This document shows, one piece after another, positions 17,618-27,004 of a stretch of DNA of 55,766 nucleotides. The DNA lies in assembly GCA_016212695.1 (NCBI GenBank), contig JACREX010000054.1, forward strand, positions 1 through 55,766, read 5' to 3'. This DNA comes from Bacteroidia bacterium. GTDB lineage: Bacteria; Bacteroidota; Bacteroidia; Bacteroidales; GWF2-35-48. Both the position numbers and the translations under genes were made by a program. The notes under the pieces were generated by a model, which saw nothing but the letters and a program-made list of their open reading frames with translations, was not told the DNA's origin and did not search any database. The stretch's first letter is position 1, and each line of letters begins with the position of its first letter.

Positions 17618-17700
17618 TCCGCCAGTTGGCGGAGAAATCTACCCACAGTTCTTTTTGTGGGTTATCCCTTTAGAACTTGCCCCGTAACGCAGTGTACGGG
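17618..17700. repeat. Three short hairpins upstream of the C1 protease gene
   Basis: TCCGCCAGTTGGCGGA (17618-17633), ACCCACA...TGTGGGT (17641-17662) and CCCGTA...TACGGG (17681-17700) lie one after another. Together with the composite repeat they account for most of the 415-base gap 17342-17756. Each looks like a separate short palindromic repeat type; none is followed by a T-run. Confidence 0.55.
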
Positions 17701-17756
17701 GGAATAAAAGGGAAAGCGAGGGCAAATAGTAATAATAAAATAAAAATTTTATACAG

Positions 17757-19025
17757 ATGAAAAAAATTGCAAGCCTTATTTTTTGTATTGTTTTTCTGAC
17801 AATTGCTGTGTATGCGCAAAAAGACCAGAAAAAAGAACAACCGCGGGACAAATCGGTTTTTAAAGAATTCGAACCCGGGTATTATCAGAATTCCATCTTA
17901 AAAGACATCCGCTCGATAGATGAAAAGAAAGAGAAAAAAGAAAAAGAAAAAAAGTTTATCATGGATCAGTCGGGTATTGATCTGCCCAACAAAATGGATC
18001 TGTATAAAAAAAATACGCAATGGCACAACCCATCAATATCACAGGGAAATGCCGGTACCTGCTGGGCATTTTCTACCACTTCGTTTTATGAATCGGAAAT
18101 CTATCGTCTCACAAAAAAGCAGGTAAAATTGTCTGAGCTCTATACCGTGTATTGGGAATATGTGGAAAAAGCAAGGCGCTTTATCAGAGAACGCGGCAAC
18201 TCTGCATTTGGCGAAGGGTCTGAAGCAAACGCCGTGGCCCGTATATTCAGGCAATACGGGGCAATGCCCCTGAGCGCATACAGCGGTTTGCCAAAAGAAA
18301 GAAAATTCCATTCCCACGCGGCCATGTTCGAAGAAATGAACAAATATTTGCAGGGGCTAAAGACCAATTTTGCGTGGAATGAAGAACAGGCATTGGAAAC
18401 GATACACTCTATCATGAATCATTATATCGGCGAACCGCCCAAAGAATTTACATATGAAGGGAAAAATTATACGCCGCGGACTTTCTTAAAAGAATATATG
18501 CAGATAAATCCCGATGATTATGTGGAAATACTTTCTTACAAACAGGAGCCTTACTGGCAGCAGGTGGAATATAAGGTAACGGATAACTGGTGGCACAGTA
18601 AAGATTATTACAATATCCCTCTCGACGATTATATGAAAGTTCTCAAACAAGCCATTCGCAGCGGCTTCACAACAAGCATCGGCGGCGATGTTTCTGAAGC
18701 GGGCCTTGTACGGACAACCAATTGCGCCATGATCCCGACCTTTGATATCCCTTCCGAGTATATTGACGAAGATGCCCGCCAGTTCAGGTTTTCCAATGGA
18801 ACCACTGCCGACGATCACGGAATGCATCTGGTAGGATATTATGAAAAAGAAGGTAAAGACTGGTACCTGATAAAAGATTCCAGCTCCGGCTCCCGCAATG
18901 TTGATGAAAAATCGCCTGAGTTCGGTTATTATTTCTTTCACGAAGATTTTGTGAAACTGAAGATGATGAATTTCACGGTTCATAAAGATGCGGTGAAGGA
19001 AGTTCTTAAGAAGTTCGGGAAATAG
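17757..19025 (+). CDS. C1-family (papain/bleomycin-hydrolase-like) cysteine peptidase, secreted
   Basis: 422 residues with a signal peptide (MKKIASLIFCIVFLTIAVYAQ), a Lys/Glu-rich linker and then a C1A-type core. The oxyanion-hole Gln and nucleophile lie in SQGNAGTCWAFS (Cys102). The catalytic His is in DDHGMHLVGYY (His354). At the third position, where papain has LIKNSWG, this protein has LIKDSSSG, so the usual Asn is Asp374. The long insert between Cys and His resembles aminopeptidase C/bleomycin hydrolase. There is no T9SS tail, so it probably stays in the periplasm or is anchored otherwise. It follows the repeat-rich gap and precedes the subtilase gene. Confidence 0.85.
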   Translation: MKKIASLIFCIVFLTIAVYAQKDQKKEQPRDKSVFKEFEPGYYQNSILKDIRSIDEKKEKKEKEKKFIMDQSGIDLPNKMDLYKKNTQWHNPSISQGNAGTCWAFSTTSFYESEIYRLTKKQVKLSELYTVYWEYVEKARRFIRERGNSAFGEGSEANAVARIFRQYGAMPLSAYSGLPKERKFHSHAAMFEEMNKYLQGLKTNFAWNEEQALETIHSIMNHYIGEPPKEFTYEGKNYTPRTFLKEYMQINPDDYVEILSYKQEPYWQQVEYKVTDNWWHSKDYYNIPLDDYMKVLKQAIRSGFTTSIGGDVSEAGLVRTTNCAMIPTFDIPSEYIDEDARQFRFSNGTTADDHGMHLVGYYEKEGKDWYLIKDSSSGSRNVDEKSPEFGYYFFHEDFVKLKMMNFTVHKDAVKEVLKKFGK

Positions 19026-19067
19026 TATTGATGCAAAGTTATATTTGAAAAGGCAGGATTTAACTTT

Positions 19068-19140
19068 TGGGGTAATCGGTAACCAGTAATCGGTAATCAG
19101 TAAAACCCACCGATTACTGAACACCGATCACCGATTACAA
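19068..19140. repeat. Word-like repeat (TAATCGGTAATCAG type)
   Basis: About 70 bases made of TAATCGGTAACCAG/TAATCGGTAATCAG words, then their near reverse complement (CCGATTACTG, CCGATCACCGATTAC), so the block can fold on itself. It lies between the C1 protease and subtilase genes. The same style recurs at 45296-45362. Confidence 0.75.
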
Positions 19141-19175
19141 AATGAACATATATTTTTTCCGTTTGTATGATTTAT

Positions 19176-19206
19176 TTTGATTGTTTTCACCGATTCATTA
19201 TCTTTG
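19176..19206 (+). promoter_or_regulatory. Bacteroidota promoter for the subtilase gene
   Basis: TTTG at 19176-19179, a 19-base spacer and TATCTTTG at 19199-19206 match TTTG-N19-TAnnTTTG exactly. The predicted start of transcription lies near 19213, 25 bases before the ATG at 19238. Confidence 0.75.
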
Positions 19207-19237
19207 TTTAATCAGTATAAACTAAAACCAAAATACC

Positions 19238-22162
19238 ATGATTAATTTTATACATTTAAAAAAAGCGATACTTACAGTTGTTTTTTTAATAGCTGTATCA
19301 GCAGGAGTTTTTTCTCAGAAAGCACATCCTGAATTTCTGGACGGTAGAATTTATTTCAAAATCAAAAGCGGTTATTCGCTTCCATATTCTAAGGAAAATG
19401 GCTTCATTCATTTGAAAAACGTTACTTTTTTACGGGAACTGATAGACAAGTATGAAATCAAATCTGTGAGGAACAGTTTTTATACTGCAAAGAGCCCGGT
19501 GATTGAAAGAATATTTTTACTCCGGTTCAATAAAATATATCAGGCAGATGAACTGATAAACGATCTGCTGCAGACAGACTGTATTGAATATGCCGAGAAA
19601 GCGCCATTATTTAAAATCACATACACTCCGAACGATTATGGCACAACGGCAGGGAATAACTGGCACCTGGCAAAGATCAATGCGCAGGGAGCCTGGGATA
19701 TCACACATGGTTCTGCAAGCATTAAAGTGGCCGTTATTGACAATGCCATTTATGCAAACCATCCCGAACTGATAAATAAAATAGTTGCAAAAATTGACCT
19801 GGCAAATAATGATGATGATCCAACCCCGCCGATGATGTCAACAAATTATTTAAGCGCAGATTGGGCATGGTCTCACGGAACCCATACCACAGGCCTTGTA
19901 GGAGCACAGACAGACAACAATACCGGCATCACATCCATTGGTTTTAATGTAAGCCTGATTGCTATTAAAGCCGCAGATGATTCAACACAGAATATGACCG
20001 GCGGCCTTGAAGGAATCATCTGGGCGGCGGATACAGGCGCACGGGTCATCAATATGTCGTGGGGCGGATTCCAGTATATCCAGGCCATGCAGGAAATTGT
20101 GAATTATGCCTACAACAAAGGTTGCGTGCTGGTTGCCTCTGCGGGTAATAATGGCAACGGTTTAATGGACTCGACAAATACTAATACGGTCATGTATCCT
20201 GCCGCTTGCGAACATGTGATTTCTGTCGGCTCAACCAATGGTAATGATATTGCCTCTTCTTTTTCCGAATATGGAACCTGGCTCGATGTGATGGCTCCGG
20301 GCGGCTGGCAGAACGACGGCGGTTTATTGGATCAATTACTGAATTATGGCGTTTACAGTACAGTGTACACTTCAACATCGGGAGGCTTTGGCAAGATGGA
20401 AGGCACATCCATGGCATCGCCGATTACAGCCGGCCTTTGCGGATTGATGATTTCAATAAATCCGAACATTACTCCGGATGAAGTTACTACTCTTTTAAAA
20501 AGTACTTGCGTAAATATTGAGTCTTTACAGGATGCGCTTCACCAGGGAAAAGTCGGTTCCGGAAGGATCAATGCTCAGGCTGCGGTTCAGGCTGCCCAGA
20601 ATGCAATTTCTGCCGTCAATGCCAATTTTAGCACCAACACAACAGTAATCACTGAAGGCGGCAGTGTTACTTTTACGGATTTATCATCTGGAACTCCAAC
20701 TTCGTGGCAGTGGACTTTTAATGGAGGAACACCTTCTTCATACAATGGACAAAATCCTCCTGTTATTACTTATAATACACAGGGATCTTATTCAGTTACT
20801 TTAGCGATATCAGACGGAACAAACAATGATACGGAAACTAAAAATGCCTTCATTATTGTGAATGCGCCGCCGGCGCCCAGCGCATGGATTGTTCAGGCTG
20901 CAGGATTTGTACCGCTTTACCGGGGCGCTTACCAGATTACCATTGCCAGCCCCAGTGTGGTATGGGCAACAGGGATAGACGGAACTAACGGAACACCGGT
21001 GAATGAATTTACAAAAACAACCAATGGCGGAAACACGTGGGCGCCTGATACCATTGTAGGTCCGCCGGCAGTATGGAGAATTTCCAATCTTGCTTCAACC
21101 AGTGCTGACAAAGCATGGATAGCTATGTATAACAGCGGCGGGGCAGGCGGGCGTATATATGTTACGCAGGATGGCGGTATAACATGGACGCTTCAGACTA
21201 CGGCAGTATTCAACACATCTTCCGGTTTCCCGAATGTGGTTCACTTTTTTAACGATTCCGCCGGATTTACCATGGGAGATCCTGCCAACAGCGAATTTGA
21301 AATTTTTACTACCGGCAACGGAGGAAACACATGGACGGTTGTTCCGGTTGCAAACATTCCCAATGCAGTATCCGGTGAAATGGGATGGACAAACGTTTAT
21401 GATGTAATCGGAAACACAATCTGGTTTGGCACCAATAAAGGCCGTGTGTTTAAATCAACGGACCGCGGCTTAAACTGGACTGTAACAGATGCCGGTATGG
21501 GCGATTGCCAGAAGGTTACGTTCAGCGATGAAAACAATGGCATTGTTCAGAAGATAACTTATTCATCGGGAATCGTTACGGCATTTGTCACCAAGGTTAC
21601 ACACGACGGAGGAACAACGTGGGCTGCTGTGAATCCGGTGGGGCCGATATGGAAAGGAGATATTTCCGCTGTCCCCGGCGTACCCGGAAGATATATATCC
21701 GTAGGCAGCAACGGCGCAGCATCGGGATCAGCCCATTACGGTTCTTCATACAGTTTAGATTATGGCGCTACATGGACGGCAATTGATACCGCCGTTCAAT
21801 ACATCAGTACAAAATTTTATGATGAATTTACAGGATGGGCAAGCGGTTTTTGTACAAGCCCCATACAGGGCGGGATGTATAAGTGGAGCCCCGGAATCGT
21901 GAATACGAAACCCATATTTGCAAATGATGAAACTATCAGTATTTATCCGAACCCAAGCAAGGGACTGATTCATATCAAGAGTTCAGGCAATAAGGAGATG
22001 ATTATAAAAGTGTATAATGTTATAGGCAAAATAATCTATTCAACAGCGCTTGACATCAAGAATCAGGCTTCATTAGATTTTTCATCATTCGATAAAGGAA
22101 TTTATTTTGCCGTTATTCAAACCGGAACCCGGATTACAAGCAAAAAAATTATTATTGAATAG
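19238..22162 (+). CDS. Subtilisin-family (S8) serine protease with PKD, BNR-like propeller and T9SS tail
   Basis: 974 residues. A signal peptide (up to VFSQ) is followed by a propeptide-like region to about 150. The S8 triad is Asp168 in VAVIDNAIYANHPE, His213 in SHGTHTTGL and Ser391 in GTSMASPITAG. The usual DTG after the Asp is changed to DNA. A PKD domain lies at about 460-550 (TSWQWTFNGG). A BNR/Ycf48-like beta-propeller of about 330 residues follows, with repeated GGxTW motifs (NGGNTWAPD, DGGITWTLQ, DGGTTWAAV). The end (IYPNPSKGLIHIKS to ITSKKIIIE) is a T9SS type A sorting domain. Likely a surface or secreted protease; the propeller may bind substrate or surface. Confidence 0.95.
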   Translation: MINFIHLKKAILTVVFLIAVSAGVFSQKAHPEFLDGRIYFKIKSGYSLPYSKENGFIHLKNVTFLRELIDKYEIKSVRNSFYTAKSPVIERIFLLRFNKIYQADELINDLLQTDCIEYAEKAPLFKITYTPNDYGTTAGNNWHLAKINAQGAWDITHGSASIKVAVIDNAIYANHPELINKIVAKIDLANNDDDPTPPMMSTNYLSADWAWSHGTHTTGLVGAQTDNNTGITSIGFNVSLIAIKAADDSTQNMTGGLEGIIWAADTGARVINMSWGGFQYIQAMQEIVNYAYNKGCVLVASAGNNGNGLMDSTNTNTVMYPAACEHVISVGSTNGNDIASSFSEYGTWLDVMAPGGWQNDGGLLDQLLNYGVYSTVYTSTSGGFGKMEGTSMASPITAGLCGLMISINPNITPDEVTTLLKSTCVNIESLQDALHQGKVGSGRINAQAAVQAAQNAISAVNANFSTNTTVITEGGSVTFTDLSSGTPTSWQWTFNGGTPSSYNGQNPPVITYNTQGSYSVTLAISDGTNNDTETKNAFIIVNAPPAPSAWIVQAAGFVPLYRGAYQITIASPSVVWATGIDGTNGTPVNEFTKTTNGGNTWAPDTIVGPPAVWRISNLASTSADKAWIAMYNSGGAGGRIYVTQDGGITWTLQTTAVFNTSSGFPNVVHFFNDSAGFTMGDPANSEFEIFTTGNGGNTWTVVPVANIPNAVSGEMGWTNVYDVIGNTIWFGTNKGRVFKSTDRGLNWTVTDAGMGDCQKVTFSDENNGIVQKITYSSGIVTAFVTKVTHDGGTTWAAVNPVGPIWKGDISAVPGVPGRYISVGSNGAASGSAHYGSSYSLDYGATWTAIDTAVQYISTKFYDEFTGWASGFCTSPIQGGMYKWSPGIVNTKPIFANDETISIYPNPSKGLIHIKSSGNKEMIIKVYNVIGKIIYSTALDIKNQASLDFSSFDKGIYFAVIQTGTRITSKKIIIE

Positions 22163-22196
22163 AATTGGTATTATTTTCAAACTTTAAAATTAATTT

Positions 22197-22823
22197 ATGC
22201 CAAACATTGTTGAATTGATAGGTTTCATTGCTACAGCAATTTTAGGAGTTACCATTGTATTGGAAATGAACAGGCTTTTGCGTATGGTTCATTTGACGGG
22301 AGCGGTGATTTTTGCAATATATGGTTTTGTATTCGGATCGGTTGGAATGGGAATTGTTGATTGCGGTTTGTTCGCAGGCAGTTTATTTTTGCTGCTGCAT
22401 AGTCAGTCGTTTAAAGATACATTCAATATCCTCCAGGTGAAGGGCAATAACGAATACTTAGGAGCATTCATCGAATATTACAAGCGCGATATCTACCATT
22501 ATTCGCCTTTTTACAAAAGAAGCCCGGACAGCATCTGTTTTCTGATTTTAAACAACATTGATATTATCGGTGTTTTTATAGTGACGATCCATGATAAGAA
22601 AACGCTTTTTATCAACCTTGATTTCGTGGTTCCTAAATACAGGAATTTCAAAGTAGGGAATTATCTTTTCATTGAAAATGTAAAATATTTTTATGACCTC
22701 GGCTACGAAAGTATTGTAACTGTATGCCTGAATGAAGTTCATAAGGCATATCTTTTAAAAATGAGCTTTGAAGAAAAGATTATAAATGGGGAAAAACTAT
22801 TTGTTAAAGATCTGAAAAAGTAA
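22197..22823 (+). CDS. Membrane protein with YgjV-like N-terminus and GNAT-like C-terminus
   Basis: 208 residues. The first 75 residues form about three hydrophobic helices (ELIGFIATAILGVTIVL, LTGAVIFAIYGFVFG, GMGIVDCGLFAGSLFLLL), like YgjV-type membrane domains. Residues 90-208 look like a GNAT-type fold with hydrophobic strands and VVPKYRNFKVGNYLFIENV, where the acetyl-CoA loop would be expected. The assignment is by pattern only. It starts 34 bases after the subtilase gene on the same strand. Its last 85 bases overlap the end of the convergent amidohydrolase gene. Confidence 0.8.
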   Translation: MPNIVELIGFIATAILGVTIVLEMNRLLRMVHLTGAVIFAIYGFVFGSVGMGIVDCGLFAGSLFLLLHSQSFKDTFNILQVKGNNEYLGAFIEYYKRDIYHYSPFYKRSPDSICFLILNNIDIIGVFIVTIHDKKTLFINLDFVVPKYRNFKVGNYLFIENVKYFYDLGYESIVTVCLNEVHKAYLLKMSFEEKIINGEKLFVKDLKK

Positions 22824-24466
22824 TCTTCAGTTTTTGTATTATTGAATACGCATTCTCCTGAAATAAATGTTTGTTCGATTTTTATATCCGGAATTTTATT
22901 TTCATCAACTTTCATGAAATCCTGGCTCGTAATAATGAAATCGGCAAATTTTCCAGCTTCAATACTACCAATGGCCGGTTCCCAGAAACATGCTTTTGCC
23001 GCCCAGATTGTCATGGATTTCATAGCCTGTTCACGGCTAAGGGCATTCTCTTTCTGAAAACCGTTTTCAGGATTCCCCTGCAGGTCTTTTCGGGCAACTG
23101 CTGCATAAAATCCATAAAGCGGGTTAATAGATTCAATGGGAAAATCGCTGCCATTGCAAAGCCAGCCGTTTTGATCCAGCAGGTTTTTGTAAGTATATGC
23201 ATATTTTACCCGTTCTTCTCCTAAACGCTTTCCGGCCCAGCTCATATCTGAGGTTGCATGAGTAGTATTAACAGCAGGGATTACGGAATAGTTTTTATAT
23301 TTTACTAAGTCGTCCGGATGAACAACCTGCGAATGTTCAATTCTCCAGCGTTTATCATTTTTTGTTTTCAGAAATTCTCCATACAGGTTTAAGATCATTC
23401 TTACAGCGGAATCACCGATAGCATGAGTATTTACCTGGTAGCCGGCTGAATCAGCCCGGGTGATCATGGATTTTAATAATTCAGGTTTTTCAACTAAAAT
23501 CCCGGTATTGTCTTTGTCGTCTTCATATGGTTTTAGCAATAATGCTCCTCTTGAACCCAAGGCGCCGTCAGCATATAATTTAATGGATCGTACAATCAGC
23601 CGGTCTGTCTGATAAATTCCTTTTTCAATATATTTTTTAAAATTTTCATCCGTTGGGTTTAGCATAGCGTAGAAGCGCATTTTCAAAATATTTTGTTTCT
23701 GGAGTGAGTCGTAAAGTTCAACGATTTTTCTGTCTAAACCCGCATCGGCAAGCAGGGTAAGTCCTGCAGAAAAACAATGTTGCTGGGCTTCCTGCAGTAG
23801 CTTTTCAAGTTCTTTCCCATTGGGTTCAGGAATAAAAGACCGGATATGATCGCAGGCTTTGTCAAGGAGTATCCCTGTTAATTTACCATTCGCTGTAATA
23901 ATTTTTCCACCATCAATTTTTGTTTTCAAAGTAATGCCGGCTATTTCAAGCGCTTTATTATTGGCAAGCGCAGCATGGCCGTCCACACGAATCAGAACAA
24001 CTGGAATATCCGGGTATAACTTATTTAGTTCAGTATTACCGGGAAATTCTTTTTTCTCCCATTTGTTCTGATCCCAGCCCCTGCCTATAAGCCAGGACGA
24101 AGGAAATTTTCTGTTGTGTTCGGCGATAATCTGCAACAATTCTTCGAATGATTTTGCCGTATTAATATCTGCATATCTCAGGCTTAAGGCATAGCCATAA
24201 AAATGACAGTGTGCGTCAATCAAACCGGGAAAGATAAATTTTCCCGTACAGTCAATAATTTTTTCCGATTCATAGGTTGACCGGGCTTCTTCATTTGAAC
24301 CGACAAAAATAAATTTACCATTTTTAACAGCAATGGCCTGTGCCATAGAAAATGGTTCGTCAGATTTATAAAGGCTAGCATTGAGAATCAGAAAGTCGGC
24401 TTTTTGTTTGTGTGGCATGCAGGATATAAAGATACTGAAAACAATAAAGAATGCAGGCGGTCTCAT
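22739..24466 (-). CDS. Amidohydrolase of the YtcJ type, lipoprotein
   Basis: 575 residues. An N-terminal lipobox (FSIFISC, Cys at about 16) suggests an envelope lipoprotein. The metal-dependent amidohydrolase fold has the HxH motif in FPGLIDAHCHFYG, then RGWDQNKW, GALGSRGALL, NTHAIGDSA, RIEHSQ and NGSDFPIE, the hallmark series of the amidohydrolase-3/YtcJ group. The substrate is not predictable. The family usually ends near the strand read here as IEQTFISGECVFN; about 36 further residues are encoded where the gene overlaps the opposite-strand gene at 22739-22823. That extension is hydrophobic and aromatic and may be an evolutionary run-on. Confidence 0.9.
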   Translation of the reverse strand: MRPPAFFIVFSIFISCMPHKQKADFLILNASLYKSDEPFSMAQAIAVKNGKFIFVGSNEEARSTYESEKIIDCTGKFIFPGLIDAHCHFYGYALSLRYADINTAKSFEELLQIIAEHNRKFPSSWLIGRGWDQNKWEKKEFPGNTELNKLYPDIPVVLIRVDGHAALANNKALEIAGITLKTKIDGGKIITANGKLTGILLDKACDHIRSFIPEPNGKELEKLLQEAQQHCFSAGLTLLADAGLDRKIVELYDSLQKQNILKMRFYAMLNPTDENFKKYIEKGIYQTDRLIVRSIKLYADGALGSRGALLLKPYEDDKDNTGILVEKPELLKSMITRADSAGYQVNTHAIGDSAVRMILNLYGEFLKTKNDKRWRIEHSQVVHPDDLVKYKNYSVIPAVNTTHATSDMSWAGKRLGEERVKYAYTYKNLLDQNGWLCNGSDFPIESINPLYGFYAAVARKDLQGNPENGFQKENALSREQAMKSMTIWAAKACFWEPAIGSIEAGKFADFIITSQDFMKVDENKIPDIKIEQTFISGECVFNNTKTEDYFFRSLTNSFSPFIIFSSKLIFKRYAL

Positions 24467-24591
24467 GGTGATTTTTTTTATAATTTACAGGATTTCATTT
24501 GCCCTGAAAATATTTACAAAACTACGAATTATGTGTGAGATAAGCAATGGGAAACAATTTGGATATTTTTTTATAAAATAAAAAAAAATTA

Positions 24592-24599
24592 TAACTTTG
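24592..24599 (+). promoter_or_regulatory. Partial promoter (-7 element) for rel
   Basis: TAACTTTG fits TAnnTTTG, 29 bases before the ATG at 24628. The -33 side is only a T-run; the nearest TTTG (24558-24561) is 30 bases away. Confidence 0.4.
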
Positions 24600-24627
24600 A
24601 GTTTGCTGAAACAAGTTTATTTTTTGT

Positions 24628-26895
24628 ATGGAAGTTCTCACAGACGAGGAAAAAATAGAAATAGAAAGAAGGTATAACGAGATCTTTGATTATTGTCCGC
24701 ATTGCCGCGATGATGAGAGCCGCAAGTTGGTACGCAAAGCATTTGAAATAGCCAACGAAGCGCACAAAGGAATGAGGCGAAAGTCCGGCGAACCGTATAT
24801 TTTTCATCCCCTTGCAGTGGCCATGATTTGCGCTGAGGAAATCGGGTTGGGTACAAAGTCAATGATCTGTTCCCTGTTGCATGATGTTGTTGAAGACACT
24901 GACTTTTCGCTCGAAAGCATTGAAAAGATATTTGGCGCTAAGATAACCCAGATCATTGACGGGCTTACCAAGATATCTGAGATATTTGATGAAAATTCTT
25001 CCCTTCAGGCCGAGAGTTTCAGAAAAATGCTGCTTACTCTTTCCGAAGATGTGCGCGTAATACTGATCAAGCTTGCCGACCGGCTTCACAACATGCGGAC
25101 GCTGGATTCCATGCCGGAACACAAGCAACTGAAGGTTGCCGCAGAAACTCTTTTCCTGTATGCCCCCCTTGCTCACAGGCTTGGTTTGTATGCCATTAAA
25201 ACAGAACTCGAAGATCTGAGTTTTAAATATAAAGAACCGGTCGTCTATAAAGAGATTTATAAAAAATTAAAAGATAGTGAAGAGGAACGTGAGGTATATA
25301 TTGATATTTTCTGCGAACCCATCAAGAGAAAACTGAATGAGCTGAATATTCGTTATTCCATAAAGGAAAGGGCCAAATCCATATATTCAATCTGGACAAA
25401 GATGCAGGCAAAGAATGTTCCTTTCGAAGAAGTATATGATATTTTTGCAGTAAGGATTGTCTTCGAATCTTTTCAGGAACTTCCGGAAAAAAATCAGTGC
25501 TGGTATGTGTATGCAATCATAACAGATTATTATCAACCTAATCCTTCGAGGCTCCGCGATTGGGTGAGCACGCCGAAAGCCAATGGTTATGAAGCGTTGC
25601 ATACTACGGTGATGGGCCCGCAGGGAAAGTGGGTAGAGGTGCAGATACGTTCCAACCGCATGGATGAAATCGCTGAACGGGGATATGCCGCACACTGGAA
25701 ATACAAAGAAGCAGGGTCGGATGAAAGCCAGCTGGAACAATGGATAAAAAACCTGCGCGAGGTGCTGGAAAACCCAAACAGCAATGCCATTGAATTCCTC
25801 GATAACTTCAAGATGAATCTCTTTTCGCTGGAGATTTATGTGTTTACTCCGAAGGGATTATTAAAGCGTCTTCCGCAGGGCGCTACAGCGCTCGATTTCG
25901 CATTTGATATTCATTCCGAGATAGGCTACAGATCCATCGGCGCAAAAATCAATCACAGGTTGGAACCGCTTAGTTATGTTCTTAAAAGCGGCGACCAGAT
26001 AGAGATACTTACATCAGAAAAACAAAAACCCAAGAAGGAATGGCTTGAGTTTGTGGTCACAGCGAATGCCAAGGCAAAATTGCATGACGCGTTTAAGAAT
26101 GAGCGCCGGGAAAGCATAAAAAAAGGCCAGCATATGATTGAGGAAAAATTTAACGAGTATAAACTTCTTCCCAATCCCGAGTTGTTTCATAAGCTTTTTG
26201 CTACATATGATGTGGCTACCAAAGATGAGTTTTATGCCAAAATCGGGAATGAAGTGATTTCATTAGAAGACTTTGAACAGGTTATAAAAACGAAAAGGAA
26301 AAATAAAATCGCTACATACTGGGATATCACTTTCACCAAAACAACCTCCCTTTTTGGAATGTCGAAAAATAAAAAAGAAGATACTGAAAAATTAAAGCAG
26401 GATGTAATAGAGAAAGATACCTCCCAATCAAAAAAGAAAAAGTCTCTTATTCTCAGCGAAAGTGTGGATACGCCGGATTATACTCTGTCAAAATGCTGTA
26501 ATCCGATACCCGGCGATAAGGTTATGGGATTCATTGAATCGAATTCATTGATCCATATTCATAAAACTACCTGCCCGATAGCCATTAAACTGATGTCGAA
26601 TTATGGCGACAGAATCCTGTCTGCAAAATGGACGGTACATAAAGTGCAGTCGTTTCTTGCAAGAATAAAGATAAATGGTATTGACAGGATCGGAATTGTA
26701 AATGATTTTACCAAGGTTATTTCAGAAGAACTTAATGTAAATATGCGTTCAGTTTATTTCGACAGCCTTAACGGTGTTTTCGAAGGAAACATTGATTTGT
26801 ATATCCATAATGCCAGCGACCTTTTGCACCTTATGGAAAAATTGAAAAAAATCAAAGGGGTGAACTCGGTAGCAAGGGTGGAAAATATCGAATAA
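24628..26895 (+). CDS. relA: Bifunctional (p)ppGpp synthetase/hydrolase (Rel/SpoT family)
   Basis: 755 residues with the full long-RSH layout. The HD hydrolase domain has H60 (YIFHPLAVA) and H85-D86 in LLHDVVEDTD, so hydrolysis is likely active. The synthetase domain is at about 250-385 (IYSIWTKMQ, YDIFAVRIVFE, ANGYEALHTTV, EIAERGYAAHWKYKE). TGS follows (about 405-465, IYVFTPKGLLKRLPQGATALDFAF). A Cys/His zinc-finger-like region has SKCCNPIPGD and a C-terminal ACT domain reads FLARIKINGIDRIGIVND. It makes and degrades the stringent-response alarmone. The ATG at 24628 lies 29 bases after a -7 element. Confidence 0.96.
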   Translation: MEVLTDEEKIEIERRYNEIFDYCPHCRDDESRKLVRKAFEIANEAHKGMRRKSGEPYIFHPLAVAMICAEEIGLGTKSMICSLLHDVVEDTDFSLESIEKIFGAKITQIIDGLTKISEIFDENSSLQAESFRKMLLTLSEDVRVILIKLADRLHNMRTLDSMPEHKQLKVAAETLFLYAPLAHRLGLYAIKTELEDLSFKYKEPVVYKEIYKKLKDSEEEREVYIDIFCEPIKRKLNELNIRYSIKERAKSIYSIWTKMQAKNVPFEEVYDIFAVRIVFESFQELPEKNQCWYVYAIITDYYQPNPSRLRDWVSTPKANGYEALHTTVMGPQGKWVEVQIRSNRMDEIAERGYAAHWKYKEAGSDESQLEQWIKNLREVLENPNSNAIEFLDNFKMNLFSLEIYVFTPKGLLKRLPQGATALDFAFDIHSEIGYRSIGAKINHRLEPLSYVLKSGDQIEILTSEKQKPKKEWLEFVVTANAKAKLHDAFKNERRESIKKGQHMIEEKFNEYKLLPNPELFHKLFATYDVATKDEFYAKIGNEVISLEDFEQVIKTKRKNKIATYWDITFTKTTSLFGMSKNKKEDTEKLKQDVIEKDTSQSKKKKSLILSESVDTPDYTLSKCCNPIPGDKVMGFIESNSLIHIHKTTCPIAIKLMSNYGDRILSAKWTVHKVQSFLARIKINGIDRIGIVNDFTKVISEELNVNMRSVYFDSLNGVFEGNIDLYIHNASDLLHLMEKLKKIKGVNSVARVENIE

Positions 26896-27004
26896 TTTAT
26901 TTTGACTGAACTATTATTTTATATATTTATGGGTATTGTAAAGAAAATAAATAAAAAGAAACTGTGTGGCTATGTTATAATATCAAATTAATAATTTCCC
27001 TTTT

